Source of the DNA: Bartonella doshiae NCTC 12862 = ATCC 700133
Lineage (GTDB): Bacteria > Pseudomonadota > Alphaproteobacteria > Rhizobiales > Rhizobiaceae
Assembly (NCBI RefSeq): GCF_000278155.1
Contig: NZ_JH725094.1
Location: forward strand, 437,765 to 501,764
Reading direction: 5' to 3'
DNA length: 64,000 nt
Part shown: positions 9,606 to 19,206 of the stretch, piece after piece
Layout of the letters: every line of letters begins with the position of its first letter
How positions within the stretch are numbered: the first letter of the stretch is position 1
The notes under the pieces: generated by a model
What the model was told of the DNA's origin: nothing
Databases searched by the model: none
The model's input: only the letters and a program-made list of their open reading frames with translations
Program-made: the position numbers and the translations under genes

Positions 9606-11756
9606 ATGTTTAACTTTTCTAAAAAAAAGAAAATACACCAAAATAAGCCCTTCCAGAGTCCTGCACTCATTGAACTTGATGCATGGTTAGACACAACACT
9701 TTATCGCATATGCTCTGCGAAAAGTTACTTTTGGAATAAGACAAAAATTGCTTCACAATATTTTTATATCCGAGGATGGAAACGCTTTATCGTTGAAATT
9801 CTCGATGAAACACTAACTTTAGGAATGATCGGTTTTACTCTTTTCACTATCGTTGGTATTTCTGTTTTTGAACTTACAAAACAAGATTGGTATTTTCCTA
9901 AGAATTTTTCCATCCTTTTTCTAGACCGCTATGGAAATCCTATTGGTCATCGTGGTGCATTCCCAGCTGTATCTGTCCCTGTCGAAGAAATGCCCGATTA
10001 TGTTATTAAAGCGGTCCTTGCAACAGAAGACCGTCGTTTTTTTAACCACTGGGGAATTGATTTTCAGGGGATCACGCGTGCAATTTCACAAAATATGCAG
10101 GCAAAAAGTGTCGTTCAAGGAGGCTCAACCCTTACACAACAACTGGCTAAGAATTTATTCTTAACAAATGAAAGAACCATAACACGCAAGATCAAAGAAG
10201 CCTATCTTGCCCTTTGGCTGGAAGCAAACTTCAGCAAAAGACAAATTTTACAACTTTATCTTGAACGTGCATACATGGGAGGAAATAATTTTGGCATAGC
10301 AGCAGCTGCAAAATTTTATTTTGGTAAAGACATACGCGATGTATCCCTTAATGAATCCGCTATGTTAGCAGGCCTTTTCAAAGCCCCAACCAAATATGCT
10401 CCTCATAGTCACCTTTTTGCCGCTCAAACACGTGCCAATGTGGTACTTTCTAACCTTGTTAATAGTGGCTTCATGACTGAAAGCCAAATTATAAAAGCCC
10501 ATCGCCATCCCGCCAAAGCAATCACAAAAATAAACGATAGCCAACCTGACTATTTTCTTGATTGGGCATTTGACGAAATCAAAAAAATGAGTGACCAACT
10601 TCCAAGCCATACTTTAATTGTTCAAACTACTCTTGATCCCGACATTCAAAAAGCTACAGAGGAATCAATTGCCTATCATTTACACCAATATGGTCAACAA
10701 TATCGTGCAACACAAGCTGCTGCTGTCATACTCGACAACAATGGAGCTGTATCTGCAATTGTAGGAGGACTGGATTATAACAAAAGCCAATTTAACAGAG
10801 CAACACAAGGCGGACGGCAACCTGGTTCTTCATTCAAACCCTATGTTTATGCAACGGCAATGGAACGTGGACTTTCTCCTTCTACAATAGTCCTAGATGC
10901 TCCCATCAATTGGGGAGGCTGGTCACCTAAAAATAATTCTGGTCGCTATCTCGGTAAAATCGATTTAGCAACTGCTTTAGCCTTTTCGATTAATACTGTA
11001 CCTGTCTATCTTACCTATCAATATCTTAACCGGGATACCCAACCTATCATAAATCTGATTAAAAATATGGGCATTCATGCGCATATCTTATCACATAAAA
11101 CTATGATTTTGGGAACATCCAATATGACACCCATGGACCAAGCAATCGGTTTCAATGTCTTCGCGAATGGGGGCATGGCTGGAAATTGTCATGGTTTTAT
11201 AAAAATAAAAACAACAGATGGGCATGTGGTGTGGGACTATGAGCATGACGGTAATAAGCTCCATCGCGTACTCAGTGGGCAATCAGCAGCCTATATGAAC
11301 CAAATGATGGTTGGTGTCACAACACGAGGATCAGGTAAACGTGCCGCACTGCCGATGACTCTTGTTGCTGGTAAAACTGGAACATCACAATCCTATCGTG
11401 ATGCGTGGTTTGTTGGATTTACAGGTAATTATACTGGAGCTGTATGGATGGGAAATGATAATTTTTCACCAATGAATCGCGCTTTTGGTGGTGGTGTTCC
11501 TGCCATGATATGGCATAGCATTATGCTCTCTGCACACCAAAATATCATGCTCAAACAGCTTTATGGTGTCAAAAACTCTCTCCTCCCCTATCAACCACCA
11601 ACGCGTTCTTCTAATAATGATTTTGAGCTTACCCCTCATATACCTTCTACACTCTCTCCTGAAACATTGAATATTGTGCGATTAATTAACAACGATATGA
11701 AAAAATCGTCCACACTCTCTTTGAAGACAAAAACCATTGGAGCATCAACATTTTAA
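9606..11756 (+). CDS. Class A penicillin-binding protein (transglycosylase/transpeptidase)
   Basis: This 716-residue bifunctional enzyme polymerises and cross-links peptidoglycan. After a cytoplasmic N-terminus and one membrane span (about residues 75-95) comes a GT51 glycosyltransferase domain with the catalytic EDRRFFNHWGID block near 140 and GGSTLTQQLAKNLFL near 176, then a transpeptidase domain with the active-site SxxK (GSSFKPYVY, near 407), SxN (SINTVP, near 463) and KTGTS (near 588). The family is PBP1a/PbpC-like; the length suits the short alphaproteobacterial form without the OB insertion. It is followed after 17 bases by a DUF1214 gene on the same strand, so the three genes 9606-12902 probably form an operon. 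Confidence 0.94.
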   Translation: MFNFSKKKKIHQNKPFQSPALIELDAWLDTTLYRICSAKSYFWNKTKIASQYFYIRGWKRFIVEILDETLTLGMIGFTLFTIVGISVFELTKQDWYFPKNFSILFLDRYGNPIGHRGAFPAVSVPVEEMPDYVIKAVLATEDRRFFNHWGIDFQGITRAISQNMQAKSVVQGGSTLTQQLAKNLFLTNERTITRKIKEAYLALWLEANFSKRQILQLYLERAYMGGNNFGIAAAAKFYFGKDIRDVSLNESAMLAGLFKAPTKYAPHSHLFAAQTRANVVLSNLVNSGFMTESQIIKAHRHPAKAITKINDSQPDYFLDWAFDEIKKMSDQLPSHTLIVQTTLDPDIQKATEESIAYHLHQYGQQYRATQAAAVILDNNGAVSAIVGGLDYNKSQFNRATQGGRQPGSSFKPYVYATAMERGLSPSTIVLDAPINWGGWSPKNNSGRYLGKIDLATALAFSINTVPVYLTYQYLNRDTQPIINLIKNMGIHAHILSHKTMILGTSNMTPMDQAIGFNVFANGGMAGNCHGFIKIKTTDGHVVWDYEHDGNKLHRVLSGQSAAYMNQMMVGVTTRGSGKRAALPMTLVAGKTGTSQSYRDAWFVGFTGNYTGAVWMGNDNFSPMNRAFGGGVPAMIWHSIMLSAHQNIMLKQLYGVKNSLLPYQPPTRSSNNDFELTPHIPSTLSPETLNIVRLINNDMKKSSTLSLKTKTIGASTF

Positions 11757-11773
11757 ATTAGAGATATTCTACA

Positions 11774-12370
11774 ATGTTTCCTCAGATTACTTTTTTCCTT
11801 TTCATATTTATTTTTTCCATTTTAGGTGGAGTATTAAGTGTTGATTATATGCTTAATTCCTCCAACCATTTTGGAAAATTTACAATTGGAGGATGGACTG
11901 CTTACCCACAAGTAGGAACCAGCCAAACAGATCCCTATACTCGCGCACGTACTGCCAAACGAGGTGATATCTCACTCGGAATTACAGAGGGTTTGGTTTT
12001 TCAAACTTGGAAAGATAATCATGGACGACCACTACGTCCCTATTGCCATTATTTTCTTAAAGGACACATCCCTGAAGCGCGGCTCTTTACCCTCTATACA
12101 GTAGACAGGTCTCTCAAACCATACACCTCCTCCAAAGAAATACCTTTTGAACTCTATACTAACAATATTATCTATGAGCGTGATGGTTCTTTCCACATCA
12201 ATATCTCATCAACACCGCAAACTGGAAATTGGCTTACAACGATGAGTAAAAAAGAATTTGGACTTATCCTTACTTTATACGATACCTCAATCATTTCAGA
12301 AACAGCATTACAAAAACTCACACTACCATTTGTAGAACAAATTCCATCAGGACAAAAAAACTGTGACTAA
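11774..12370 (+). CDS. DUF1214-family membrane-anchored protein
   Basis: A 198-residue protein with an N-terminal hydrophobic anchor or signal (about 5-28) and a DUF1214-type domain: the segment from GKFTIGGWTAYPQVG to DPYTRARTAKRGDI, then a C-terminal beta-rich region. Short two-gene DUF1214/DUF1254 modules downstream of a PBP gene occur in Rhizobiales. Function is unknown. Its 3' end overlaps the next gene's GTG by eight bases, showing tight coupling. Confidence 0.75.
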   Translation: MFPQITFFLFIFIFSILGGVLSVDYMLNSSNHFGKFTIGGWTAYPQVGTSQTDPYTRARTAKRGDISLGITEGLVFQTWKDNHGRPLRPYCHYFLKGHIPEARLFTLYTVDRSLKPYTSSKEIPFELYTNNIIYERDGSFHINISSTPQTGNWLTTMSKKEFGLILTLYDTSIISETALQKLTLPFVEQIPSGQKNCD

Positions 12371-12902
12371 ATTCATTTACGCCGGACTTCTTGCATGCAT
12401 TGGTGCTATCATTATCCATATTTGTGTTCTCTTTCTCACTCCCTATTATGCAAAAAATACTTTATGGACACGGCTTAAAAAATCTGGAGAATCTTATCAA
12501 TTTTCTGATTTAGATCCTAATAATCCTCTTCAACAATCTGCTGATCCGCTCTTTCTTCTTAAAGTCTGCAGATTTAATCTCGAAAACGGTCCTGTTCATT
12601 TAAAATCATCAAACACAACACAATTCTGGTCACTAGCAGCTTATACACATGACGGGATTATTTTCTACAGCCTTAATGACCGAACAGCCCCTAATGCTAC
12701 TCTCGATCTTATCATTGGAAAACCAATACAAATCATAGAACTTAAACAATCAAAGACTAAACGTAATAACAATGCGATTTTAGTTGCTAAAAATCTAAAT
12801 GAAGGTTTCGCTATTTTACGCATCTTTGCCCCTTCTTCACTAGCCAAAAAAGAAGGTGAAGTTTTCCTGTCATCTGCGACTTGTCATATATTTAATGAAT
12901 AA
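12363..12902 (+). CDS. DUF1254-like membrane-anchored protein
   Basis: 179 residues starting with GTG at 12363 inside the preceding gene. One N-terminal membrane span (about 4-26) precedes a periplasmic domain rich in beta strands (e.g. FWSLAAYTHDGIIFYSLND, about 83-101). In Rhizobiales the gene after the DUF1214 protein is usually a short DUF1254 protein, and the pattern here (single anchor, about 180 residues) fits. No catalytic motif is visible and the role is unknown; linkage to the penicillin-binding protein hints at an envelope function. Confidence 0.65.
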   Translation: MTKFIYAGLLACIGAIIIHICVLFLTPYYAKNTLWTRLKKSGESYQFSDLDPNNPLQQSADPLFLLKVCRFNLENGPVHLKSSNTTQFWSLAAYTHDGIIFYSLNDRTAPNATLDLIIGKPIQIIELKQSKTKRNNNAILVAKNLNEGFAILRIFAPSSLAKKEGEVFLSSATCHIFNE

Positions 12903-13492
12903 AAATTCATACAGCTTCCCAGCTGGATAACTATTTTCATTCTGTAAAAATGAACGAAAGTACAAATAGTATTTTCAAATCTCAATCAAGAAAATATTCA
13001 AATGAAAAAACAACCTCCATTTCAAAATTTTTAAACAGCTAAACATTTTATTGTGGTAAAAAAGCATTAAAAATAATCCACATAATACCCTTCCCTTAAA
13101 ACATAAATTTATTTCCTAGATCTGTAGAAGAAAATCAATATATTAGCGATAAATAATATGTAATATAGGAGCTTCATTCTCCCCTAAAGAATATTATTAT
13201 AGGATAACCTGCCTTTACCCAAAGCATTGACGAAAATAAAGAGCGCAAAGCTTTGGATAAATATACTTATACCAACCGTAAAACATATCATCTGAAATTA
13301 TTTTAACGTGGAATAACAATTGCACCTCTATAAAGTGGCTAAAATAACTATCGTAAGTTGATCTGACATAAGACAGCCTTGAACTCAAGAATAAGTGCTT
13401 TACTTTTGTCATATGATAAGAAAATTATCTGTAAGATATACAATCTGAAAAGAATCTTGCTTCTGATCTGTTGTTGAAGAAAAGAGAACTTC
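12903..13492. other. AT-rich spacer without supported genes
   Basis: 590 bases between two plus-strand genes. A 65-codon minus-strand frame at 13215-13412 has no ribosome site or recognisable protein character. It must contain the promoter of the DUF1499 gene, but no consensus stands out. Confidence 0.5.
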
Positions 13493-14278
13493 ATGAAAAA
13501 GCAATATATTAGGTTAACTTCAAGAGCAGCAGTATGGTCCCCTCGTTTTGGTATATTAGCGTTTTTTATTTTGTTATTTTCAATAATTTTGCAACGTTTT
13601 TCTGTGATTTATATAGTGGATTTTATGATTTTGATGATAATCTCTGCTTGCTGTGTTGTTATTTCTCTTTTTCTTGCTGTAAAAGCACTTTACGATTTAT
13701 GGATGTGTGGTGCTCTGGGAGGAATGAAAGCCTTAAAAGGTATCATTTATTCTTTAATAACGTCTGTACCATTGATATTATTGGGGGGACTTTGGTTTGC
13801 CTATCCACCTCTTCATGACGTTTCTACTGATACAGAAAAACCACCAGCTTTTTTTCGTACAATACGTCCTAAAAATTCTTTACCACTGAAGAGTACTTTA
13901 ACTGAACAAGCGGCATTACAAATGTCGAAATGGCCAGAAATGTCGGGACGTCGTTATGATGGCTCACCTGATCGTATTCGCGAATCCGTTCTCAATGTTT
14001 TAGAAGCTTATGGTTGGCCTGTTGTTGTTCAACGAGAATTTAAAGGGGAAGAAAATGCGTTTTATATTGAAACGATAGCAAAAACTTTTTATCTCGGTTT
14101 TGTATCAGACATTGTAATACGTTTAACCGATGAAGGTAATACGACTTTTGTTGATATGCGTTCTGCTTCACGTTATTTGCCAAGAGATTTTGGGTCCAAT
14201 GCTACTTTTATTATCGATTTTATGAACGCCCTTGATACAGAAATAGCTTCACTCCCTCTTTCTCAAGATGATGTGTAG
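13493..14278 (+). CDS. DUF1499 domain membrane protein
   Basis: A 261-residue protein with three hydrophobic segments in the first 105 residues (about 20-40, 45-68, 84-105) and a soluble C-terminal DUF1499 domain (about 140-255) containing YDGSPDRIRESVLNVLEAYG, YIETIAKTFYLGFVSD and the family block VDMRSASRYLPRDFGSNA. Fusion of a small membrane region to DUF1499 is characteristic of Rhizobiales. Function unknown. The gene stands alone, with about 600 bases of spacer before it and over 1 kb after it. Confidence 0.85.
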   Translation: MKKQYIRLTSRAAVWSPRFGILAFFILLFSIILQRFSVIYIVDFMILMIISACCVVISLFLAVKALYDLWMCGALGGMKALKGIIYSLITSVPLILLGGLWFAYPPLHDVSTDTEKPPAFFRTIRPKNSLPLKSTLTEQAALQMSKWPEMSGRRYDGSPDRIRESVLNVLEAYGWPVVVQREFKGEENAFYIETIAKTFYLGFVSDIVIRLTDEGNTTFVDMRSASRYLPRDFGSNATFIIDFMNALDTEIASLPLSQDDV

Positions 14279-14446
14279 CATTTAGATGTATAATAGAATA
14301 TAAAAAAAATATATACATGAAATCTGTTTTAATTAATATTTGTATATAGAATTTTATATGTTTATTAAAATATTTCTACAATACCAGCATGGCTTCAGAG
14401 ATATATTTCTAAATATTTTATGAATTATTACCAGCACGCATAGGCC

Positions 14447-14599
14447 TTATATACAAAACCCTACAATAACCTCTGTTCCATAGCCCAATCTAGTGCCAAC
14501 TGTTCCACCTATTGAAACACCTTGCAACTTTACTGTGATCGGTAATGCTATAACGAAAACAGAAAGTGTCGCACAGAAGCAAAGAACGATTATCCCCAT
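14447..14599 (-). CDS. Putative 50-residue hydrophobic small protein (doubtful)
   Basis: An ATG at 14599 opens 50 codons with an N-terminal hydrophobic stretch (GIIVLCFCATLSVFVIALPI) and a glycine-rich tail (GGTVGTRLGYGTEVIVG). The composition is protein-like, but the start has no well-spaced Shine-Dalgarno and the surrounding region looks decayed. It may be a fragment of a larger lost gene. Confidence 0.25.
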   Translation of the reverse strand: MGIIVLCFCATLSVFVIALPITVKLQGVSIGGTVGTRLGYGTEVIVGFCI

Positions 14600-14687
14600 C
14601 GCCAGTGTTCATTTCCTTCAAGAGAAAATACAGATTTCATTGAGAAAATTTTTCTAAAAGAAAGACAGTTTTTCATCAAAGCACTCT

Positions 14688-14823
14688 TCTTATTCAACTG
14701 GACCGCGGTGAAGCATTAAATAAGCGCACATATGTTCAGACTAATATTGCGCTGCAAACTCTTCAAGCACAAATCGTAGTGGCTATTTTAACAATGCTGA
14801 ATGTAAGCATTAATCCAACATAA
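14688..14823 (+). pseudogene. Possible 3' remnant of a helical (efflux-like) protein
   Basis: An open stretch ending at TAA 14821-14823 reads QLDRGEALNKRTYVQTNIAL then QTLQAQIVVAILTMLNV. The heptad-like pattern recalls the C-terminal helix of TolC/NodT-type outer-membrane proteins. No start codon or upstream domain is present. The assignment is a guess from composition. Confidence 0.25.
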
Positions 14824-15270
14824 ACCAAACACAACAAAATCGCTTCATCCCTAATTTATCAAAAACACTCAGAAAAGAATAATCAAAGCGTTATTAAATA
14901 ATAAGTATAAAACCCGTTTTAGATCTAAAGCGAGATAACTTTTTCACTATCTTTCCTTATTTTTTCTAACTAACGTCCCATCACCCTTTCTTCTCATTTG
15001 GTAAGAAATTGTACAAAGATGCACTTACTTCCAACAGTAAGCTCCCCATCAGCCCATCATTTGCTTCCACTATTGTTTCTAAACAGAGTTTCACGCTTTT
15101 AAGACAAAGCCTTTAAAATAAAAGATTAAAAATATAAATTATTTTAGAGTAATAACACCATTTTATATCATTAAATGTTTTATTTTTTAAATATTTTTTA
15201 TTATTTAATATAAATACATTATGTATTAATACTGAAAAAATTTATTTATTATAAAGTAAATAGTTTATAT

Positions 15271-15299
15271 TTGACATATAACAATAAGTTAGCTACAAA
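15271..15299 (+). promoter_or_regulatory. Autotransporter promoter, copy 1
   Basis: TTGACA at 15271-15276 and TACAAA at 15294-15299 are 17 bases apart. The block TTGACATATAACAA recurs exactly upstream of the truncated autotransporter at 18516, which supports a functional promoter. The transcribed leader of about 90 bases ends in another conserved block (GGGGAAAA, TTGGGGCTTATAAG, then AGGAAA as ribosome site). Confidence 0.6.
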
Positions 15300-15395
15300 A
15301 CTACAATATAAATTTTCATTAAATTATTTATTATGTTTATCCTTCTTGTTAAGTGGGGAAAAAACATTTGGGGCTTATAAGTTAGGAAAACAGCA

Positions 15396-18203
15396 ATGTC
15401 TAAAAAATCTCTTTTATCCTGCACAGCTGCTGCAACAATCATATTGTTGGGCGCACACTTTAACGCGCAGGCTGAAATCCTTAAAGATCAAGAAGGAAAA
15501 ACAATTACAGAGTCTAAAAAAAGTTACGAGAGTATTTCTGCAACAAACGGTGGAACAATCTATGGTATTGATTTAACTCTCGTAGGTCCTAGTAACCCAG
15601 ACGGTGCTGGTGTTGTAAGCGCTTACTATAATAGTCACAACGATAACGCACCTAGAAGCACGATTGAGTTATATGGAAATACAACTGTTAAGAGCACTGA
15701 CAACGGTCTTGTTGCATACGGTAATGGTACGATAAAAATGACCGGCGGTACTATCGATTCAAAATCATCGATGGCAGCGAATGCCCAAGGTAAAAGTGCC
15801 TTTATCCAGTTAGATAATGTAACCATTAATGCAGGATACATAGGCCTCGCTATAAACGACAATGGCATGGGGTATATGACAGGAGGATCCATTACTTCTG
15901 AAGATGATGGTGTTGATCTCTTTATTAACGGATCTCGTGATCCTGAACTAGAAAGTGTTAAGTTGGAAAATGTGAACATTAATGCTGGCGCACACGGAAT
16001 AAGTAACAATAATTATAATGTTACTTTAAAAAACGTAACTATTACGAGCAAAATTTCAGCTATATATTCATCTTCCGTTGAAAACTCGCTAATAACGGTA
16101 TCTGGTGGATCCCTGCAAGGAGATATAAACGGAGTCGAGGCTTCATACAGATCTACAATCATTCTAAATGATCATGTTAATGTTACATCTAATGGTTCTG
16201 CACTCTATGCAGAAGACTATAATGGAAAGATCATGATGACCGGGGGAAGCGTAGAGGGAAAAACAGCTGCATTTGCCGTAAAAGATGGCGGGAGGATTGA
16301 TGTCACAGATGTTTTTTCTGCGAAAGCAGAAAAGAGTGGTATAAGATTTGAAGCACAAGAAGGTATTAGAAATCAATACTCATCATCAGAGATTAATTTG
16401 ACCAATACAAAGCTTTTTGTTGAAAATGGTACCGGCATTTTTACAAATTCACAAATGGACACAGTCAACCTCAAAAATTCGATGATTTATGCTGATATTT
16501 TATTACTAGGCCAGATTACAGAGTATAAACCACCTGAAAGTGGAACAAAACCGCCTAGAGGTATTTTCACCCTGAACGCTGATTCCTCTATTTTAGAAGG
16601 TGGAGCAAAAATTATAGATGACCCCACAATGCTTTTAAATTTGAATAACGGTACAAAATGGCTTTTAAAAATCAGTACAAAAGAAAAAGATAAAGATGGC
16701 AATCTGGCTAACATTGATCAAAGATCACGCTCTGATGTTTCTATACTTAATCTTAATAATAGTACAATTGCTTTTGATGAGCCAGCAAGAAACTACTATC
16801 AAACACTGCATGTAGGATCTGGAAAACTCGATACCACAGCAGTCTATAATGCAACCGGTAATGCAAAGATTGGCTTCAACATAGCATGGAGTGATGGAGC
16901 AACACAAATCGCTCAAAAAACTGATCGGGTTATTATTCATGGCGATGTAACAGGCACAACGACAGTCTATTTCACAGGCCAATTAGGAGATGAAAGTGTA
17001 GAAGAAGACACTTCTCTTCTTGTGAATACACGCGGCGTTTCGCTTATTCAAGTTTCTGGAAATGCCAAAGAAGACTCTTTTAAATTAATAAATAACTATA
17101 CCACCATGAAAGGTTTGCCTTATAAATATACGCTAACTGCTTATGGACCAACATCAAGCCATGGGAAAGCCAATATTGAGCAAAGCCTCTTTGAGGAAAA
17201 GAATGAAGACTTCTGGGATTTTCGCTTACAAAATGCATTTCTTGACTCTGTCTCACAGGTGAAAGCTCCTGTAGCACAAACAGCAAGCTATATCGTAATG
17301 CCCAATGCTCTTTTCACTGCTGGTTTCACTGATATGCTGAAGCAAAGTGCATTGTTAGCTGATACACACACAGCACAGAATTATTCTTTCTTCTTGTCTC
17401 CTTATGGCAACACTGCAACCTTAACTTCTGAGCGTGGTGCCCTTAAATATGGCTATAACGCTGATATTTTCTATGCTGCAGCACAAGCAGGTGTTACATC
17501 AGCCGCAATAGAAAATAAAGATTTCACCATACATCTTGGGGCTTTAGGAACCTATGGGCAACTCTCCTTCACACCTCAGAATATAGAGGATGCAGATAAG
17601 AGCACGCTTAACAAATGGGCCGCTACAGCTTATGGCAGCATACACCATACCAATGGCTTATATGTCGATATCTTGGCTTCCTATGGCATAATCGATGGAA
17701 ATATCACGACAGCTGTTTTCAAGAATGCAGCAAAATTAAACAACACAACAACATTCAGTGCTTCTGCTACTGTTGGAAAAGAATTTGCTACTGACGCGGA
17801 AGGGGTAAAGTTTGAACCACAGGCACAGCTGATTTATCAACAATTGTCATTTGACACCATTAAAGATGCTGATAACCTAAAGATTGATATGAAAAATCCT
17901 TCCCAGTGGTTGGCCCGCATTGGTGGACGTTTGAGCAAAACTGTTTCTACTGAAAACAACAATGTCTTTTCCTTCTATGGCAAAGTGAACTTTCTTAAAA
18001 CTTTTGGAGATGATGGGAAAATCCAGATTGGAGATATCTTTGATCTTGATCCTATGGGAGCCTCACTTGAAGGCGGGGTTGGTATCAATGCAAAATTGTC
18101 TCAGAACTTCTCCATCCATGGTGATGTCAGTTATCAGCAAAAACTGCAAAAAACCGGTATTACTGGAGCAAGTTTTTCTGGGGGCATACGCTATCAGTTT
18201 TAA
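15396..18203 (+). CDS. Autotransporter with pertactin-like passenger, copy 1
   Basis: A 935-residue type Va secreted protein. Signal peptide at residues 1-26 (cleavage near AQA-E); passenger (about 27-635) made of short glycine/asparagine-rich repeats typical of a right-handed beta-helix (e.g. IKMTGGTIDS, YMTGGSITSEDD, IMMTGGSVEG); C-terminal beta-barrel (about 640-935) that ends in the required aromatic residue (RYQF). The passenger has no cysteine. The barrel is almost identical to that of the gene at 19316 while passengers differ. The start is supported by AGGAAA upstream. Such proteins in Bartonella are surface-exposed and some (Iba type) are induced in host cells; which subgroup this belongs to cannot be decided here. 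Confidence 0.9.
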   Translation: MSKKSLLSCTAAATIILLGAHFNAQAEILKDQEGKTITESKKSYESISATNGGTIYGIDLTLVGPSNPDGAGVVSAYYNSHNDNAPRSTIELYGNTTVKSTDNGLVAYGNGTIKMTGGTIDSKSSMAANAQGKSAFIQLDNVTINAGYIGLAINDNGMGYMTGGSITSEDDGVDLFINGSRDPELESVKLENVNINAGAHGISNNNYNVTLKNVTITSKISAIYSSSVENSLITVSGGSLQGDINGVEASYRSTIILNDHVNVTSNGSALYAEDYNGKIMMTGGSVEGKTAAFAVKDGGRIDVTDVFSAKAEKSGIRFEAQEGIRNQYSSSEINLTNTKLFVENGTGIFTNSQMDTVNLKNSMIYADILLLGQITEYKPPESGTKPPRGIFTLNADSSILEGGAKIIDDPTMLLNLNNGTKWLLKISTKEKDKDGNLANIDQRSRSDVSILNLNNSTIAFDEPARNYYQTLHVGSGKLDTTAVYNATGNAKIGFNIAWSDGATQIAQKTDRVIIHGDVTGTTTVYFTGQLGDESVEEDTSLLVNTRGVSLIQVSGNAKEDSFKLINNYTTMKGLPYKYTLTAYGPTSSHGKANIEQSLFEEKNEDFWDFRLQNAFLDSVSQVKAPVAQTASYIVMPNALFTAGFTDMLKQSALLADTHTAQNYSFFLSPYGNTATLTSERGALKYGYNADIFYAAAQAGVTSAAIENKDFTIHLGALGTYGQLSFTPQNIEDADKSTLNKWAATAYGSIHHTNGLYVDILASYGIIDGNITTAVFKNAAKLNNTTTFSASATVGKEFATDAEGVKFEPQAQLIYQQLSFDTIKDADNLKIDMKNPSQWLARIGGRLSKTVSTENNNVFSFYGKVNFLKTFGDDGKIQIGDIFDLDPMGASLEGGVGINAKLSQNFSIHGDVSYQQKLQKTGITGASFSGGIRYQF

Positions 18204-18229
18204 TCACAAGGATGTTCTTCTTTAAGCAA
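17271..18229 (+). repeat. Autotransporter barrel repeat, copy A
   Basis: This segment and 21023-21981 are collinear (constant offset 3752, no indels) and nearly identical, covering the barrel-coding sequence and the first 26 bases after the stop. I count about ten amino-acid differences in roughly 305 residues. It indicates recent duplication or gene conversion. Confidence 0.9.
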
Positions 18230-18321
18230 AACAGCGTGTCACGATATAGTGATAACGCAAGCATATAAGATTATAAATGCGTGTGAAAGCGAACGGTGTT
18301 TTCTCATGTGTTTACATAAAA

Positions 18322-18348
18322 AGGCAGCACACTGTGCTGCTTTTTTTA
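18322..18348 (+). terminator. Rho-independent terminator of autotransporter copy 1
   Basis: Stem GCAGCAC (18324-18330) and GTGCTGC (18334-18340) with a 3-nt loop, followed by seven T. It lies about 120 bases after the stop codon. Confidence 0.85.
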
Positions 18349-18515
18349 ATCTATGTAAATATTATTCTTCTCCTCTGACCCTTTATCATTGTCTGACAAT
18401 CGTGTTTCTTAAGAATTAATTATACTTCAATAAAAATATGAATAGAGTTAAATATAAATACTTAAATGTATTTAATATAATTATTGTGTTTTAAGTATTA
18501 ATTTTTCTTTAAATT

Positions 18516-18544
18516 TGACATATAACAAAGAATACAATAGAACT
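18516..18544 (+). promoter_or_regulatory. Autotransporter promoter, copy 2 (serves truncated copy and probably copy 3)
   Basis: TTGACA at 18516-18521 begins the same TTGACATATAACAA block as at 15271, with a weak -10-like TAGAAC 17 bases on. The tandem duplication downstream begins at 18531, so the copy upstream of the complete gene at 19316 lacks this TTGACA box. Confidence 0.55.
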
Positions 18545-19204
18545 ATTAAAATATTTATTTAAGAATTATCCATTGTTTATTCTTCTTAGTTTCTTATCAG
18601 CGGGGGAAAGGCATTTGGGGCTTGTAAGCTAAGGAAACATCAATGTTTAAAAAATCTCTCTTATCCTGCACAGCAATTGCAGCAATTGCACTGTTTGGTA
18701 CGCATTCCAACGCACAGGATAAAAATTTTGTTGCGGAAGGGGAAGTTAGAAACCCTCCAAAAGGCGCAACCTATGAAACTCTTGAAGCATTAAAGGGTGG
18801 CAAAATTTCTGGTACAGATTTAACGCTGGTTAATGATAAGTTAGACAAAGCTGTAGTATATGCCAAAGATTCTGGCAGTGTAATTGAACTGTATGGAAAT
18901 ACAACCATTCAGCAACAGAAGAGTCCTGCTCCTAATGTTGGTTGTAGGACTCCAGCAGAGAATGACACTTCTTGTTCTGCAGTTCTTTTAGAAAATGGAG
19001 CACATTTCAAGATGATCGGGGGGAGCATTACATCTCAAGAGGTGGGTATCACTCTTTTAGGCTCTTCCGATATTACAACAGCCGAGCTTAAAAATGTGGA
19101 CATAACCACGGATGCTACTGGAATACAATTCTACAATCCCAAGAGTGAATTAACTCTAGAAAATGTGAGGATTAAGAGCAGTGGGGTGGGGAGGATACAT
19201 GCAT
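18531..19204 (+). repeat. Tandem duplication, unit 1 (5' autotransporter fragment)
   Basis: Unit 1 (674 bp) begins at GAATACAATAG and ends at ATGCAT; unit 2 begins at once at 19205 with the same GAATACAATAG and matches to 19877. The units carry the leader, ribosome site, signal peptide and first part of the passenger. Many point differences show the event is not very recent. Confidence 0.85.
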
Positions 19205-19206
19205 GA
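18643..19206 (+). pseudogene. Truncated autotransporter (N-terminal fragment), copy 2
   Basis: 187 codons closely matching the first part of the autotransporter at 19316: same signal peptide (MFKKSLLSCTAIAAIALFG), same passenger start including the cysteine pair (GCRTPAENDTSC). The reading frame ends at a TGA (19204-19206) that straddles the duplication junction, so the rest of the passenger and the whole barrel are missing. Without a barrel it cannot be exported to the surface; it could at most be released into the periplasm. It keeps an intact promoter and ribosome site, so it is probably transcribed, and its transcript should continue into copy 3 since no terminator lies between. Confidence 0.85.

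Larger units (their letters stand above)
14279..15270. other. Eroded intergenic region (possible gene remnants)
   Basis: About 1 kb with no ORF of normal size. Two weak traces of coding sequence can be read by hand: a 50-codon minus-strand frame at 14447-14599, and a plus-strand stretch at about 14688-14823 ending in a stop whose translation (QLDRGEALNKRTYVQTNIAL onward) resembles a helical, efflux-protein-like C-terminus. Neither has an intact upstream gene. The last 150 bases are very AT-rich and lead into the autotransporter promoter. I read this as decayed DNA at the edge of the accessory block. Confidence 0.4.

Noticed and set aside
13215-13412. 65-codon minus-strand ORF
   Set aside because: Lies in AT-rich spacer, has no Shine-Dalgarno and no protein-like features.
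15271-15576. 101-codon plus-strand ORF before and overlapping autotransporter copy 1
   Set aside because: It overlaps the promoter, leader and signal-peptide region in another frame, and its sequence is a frame-shifted reading of the autotransporter start.
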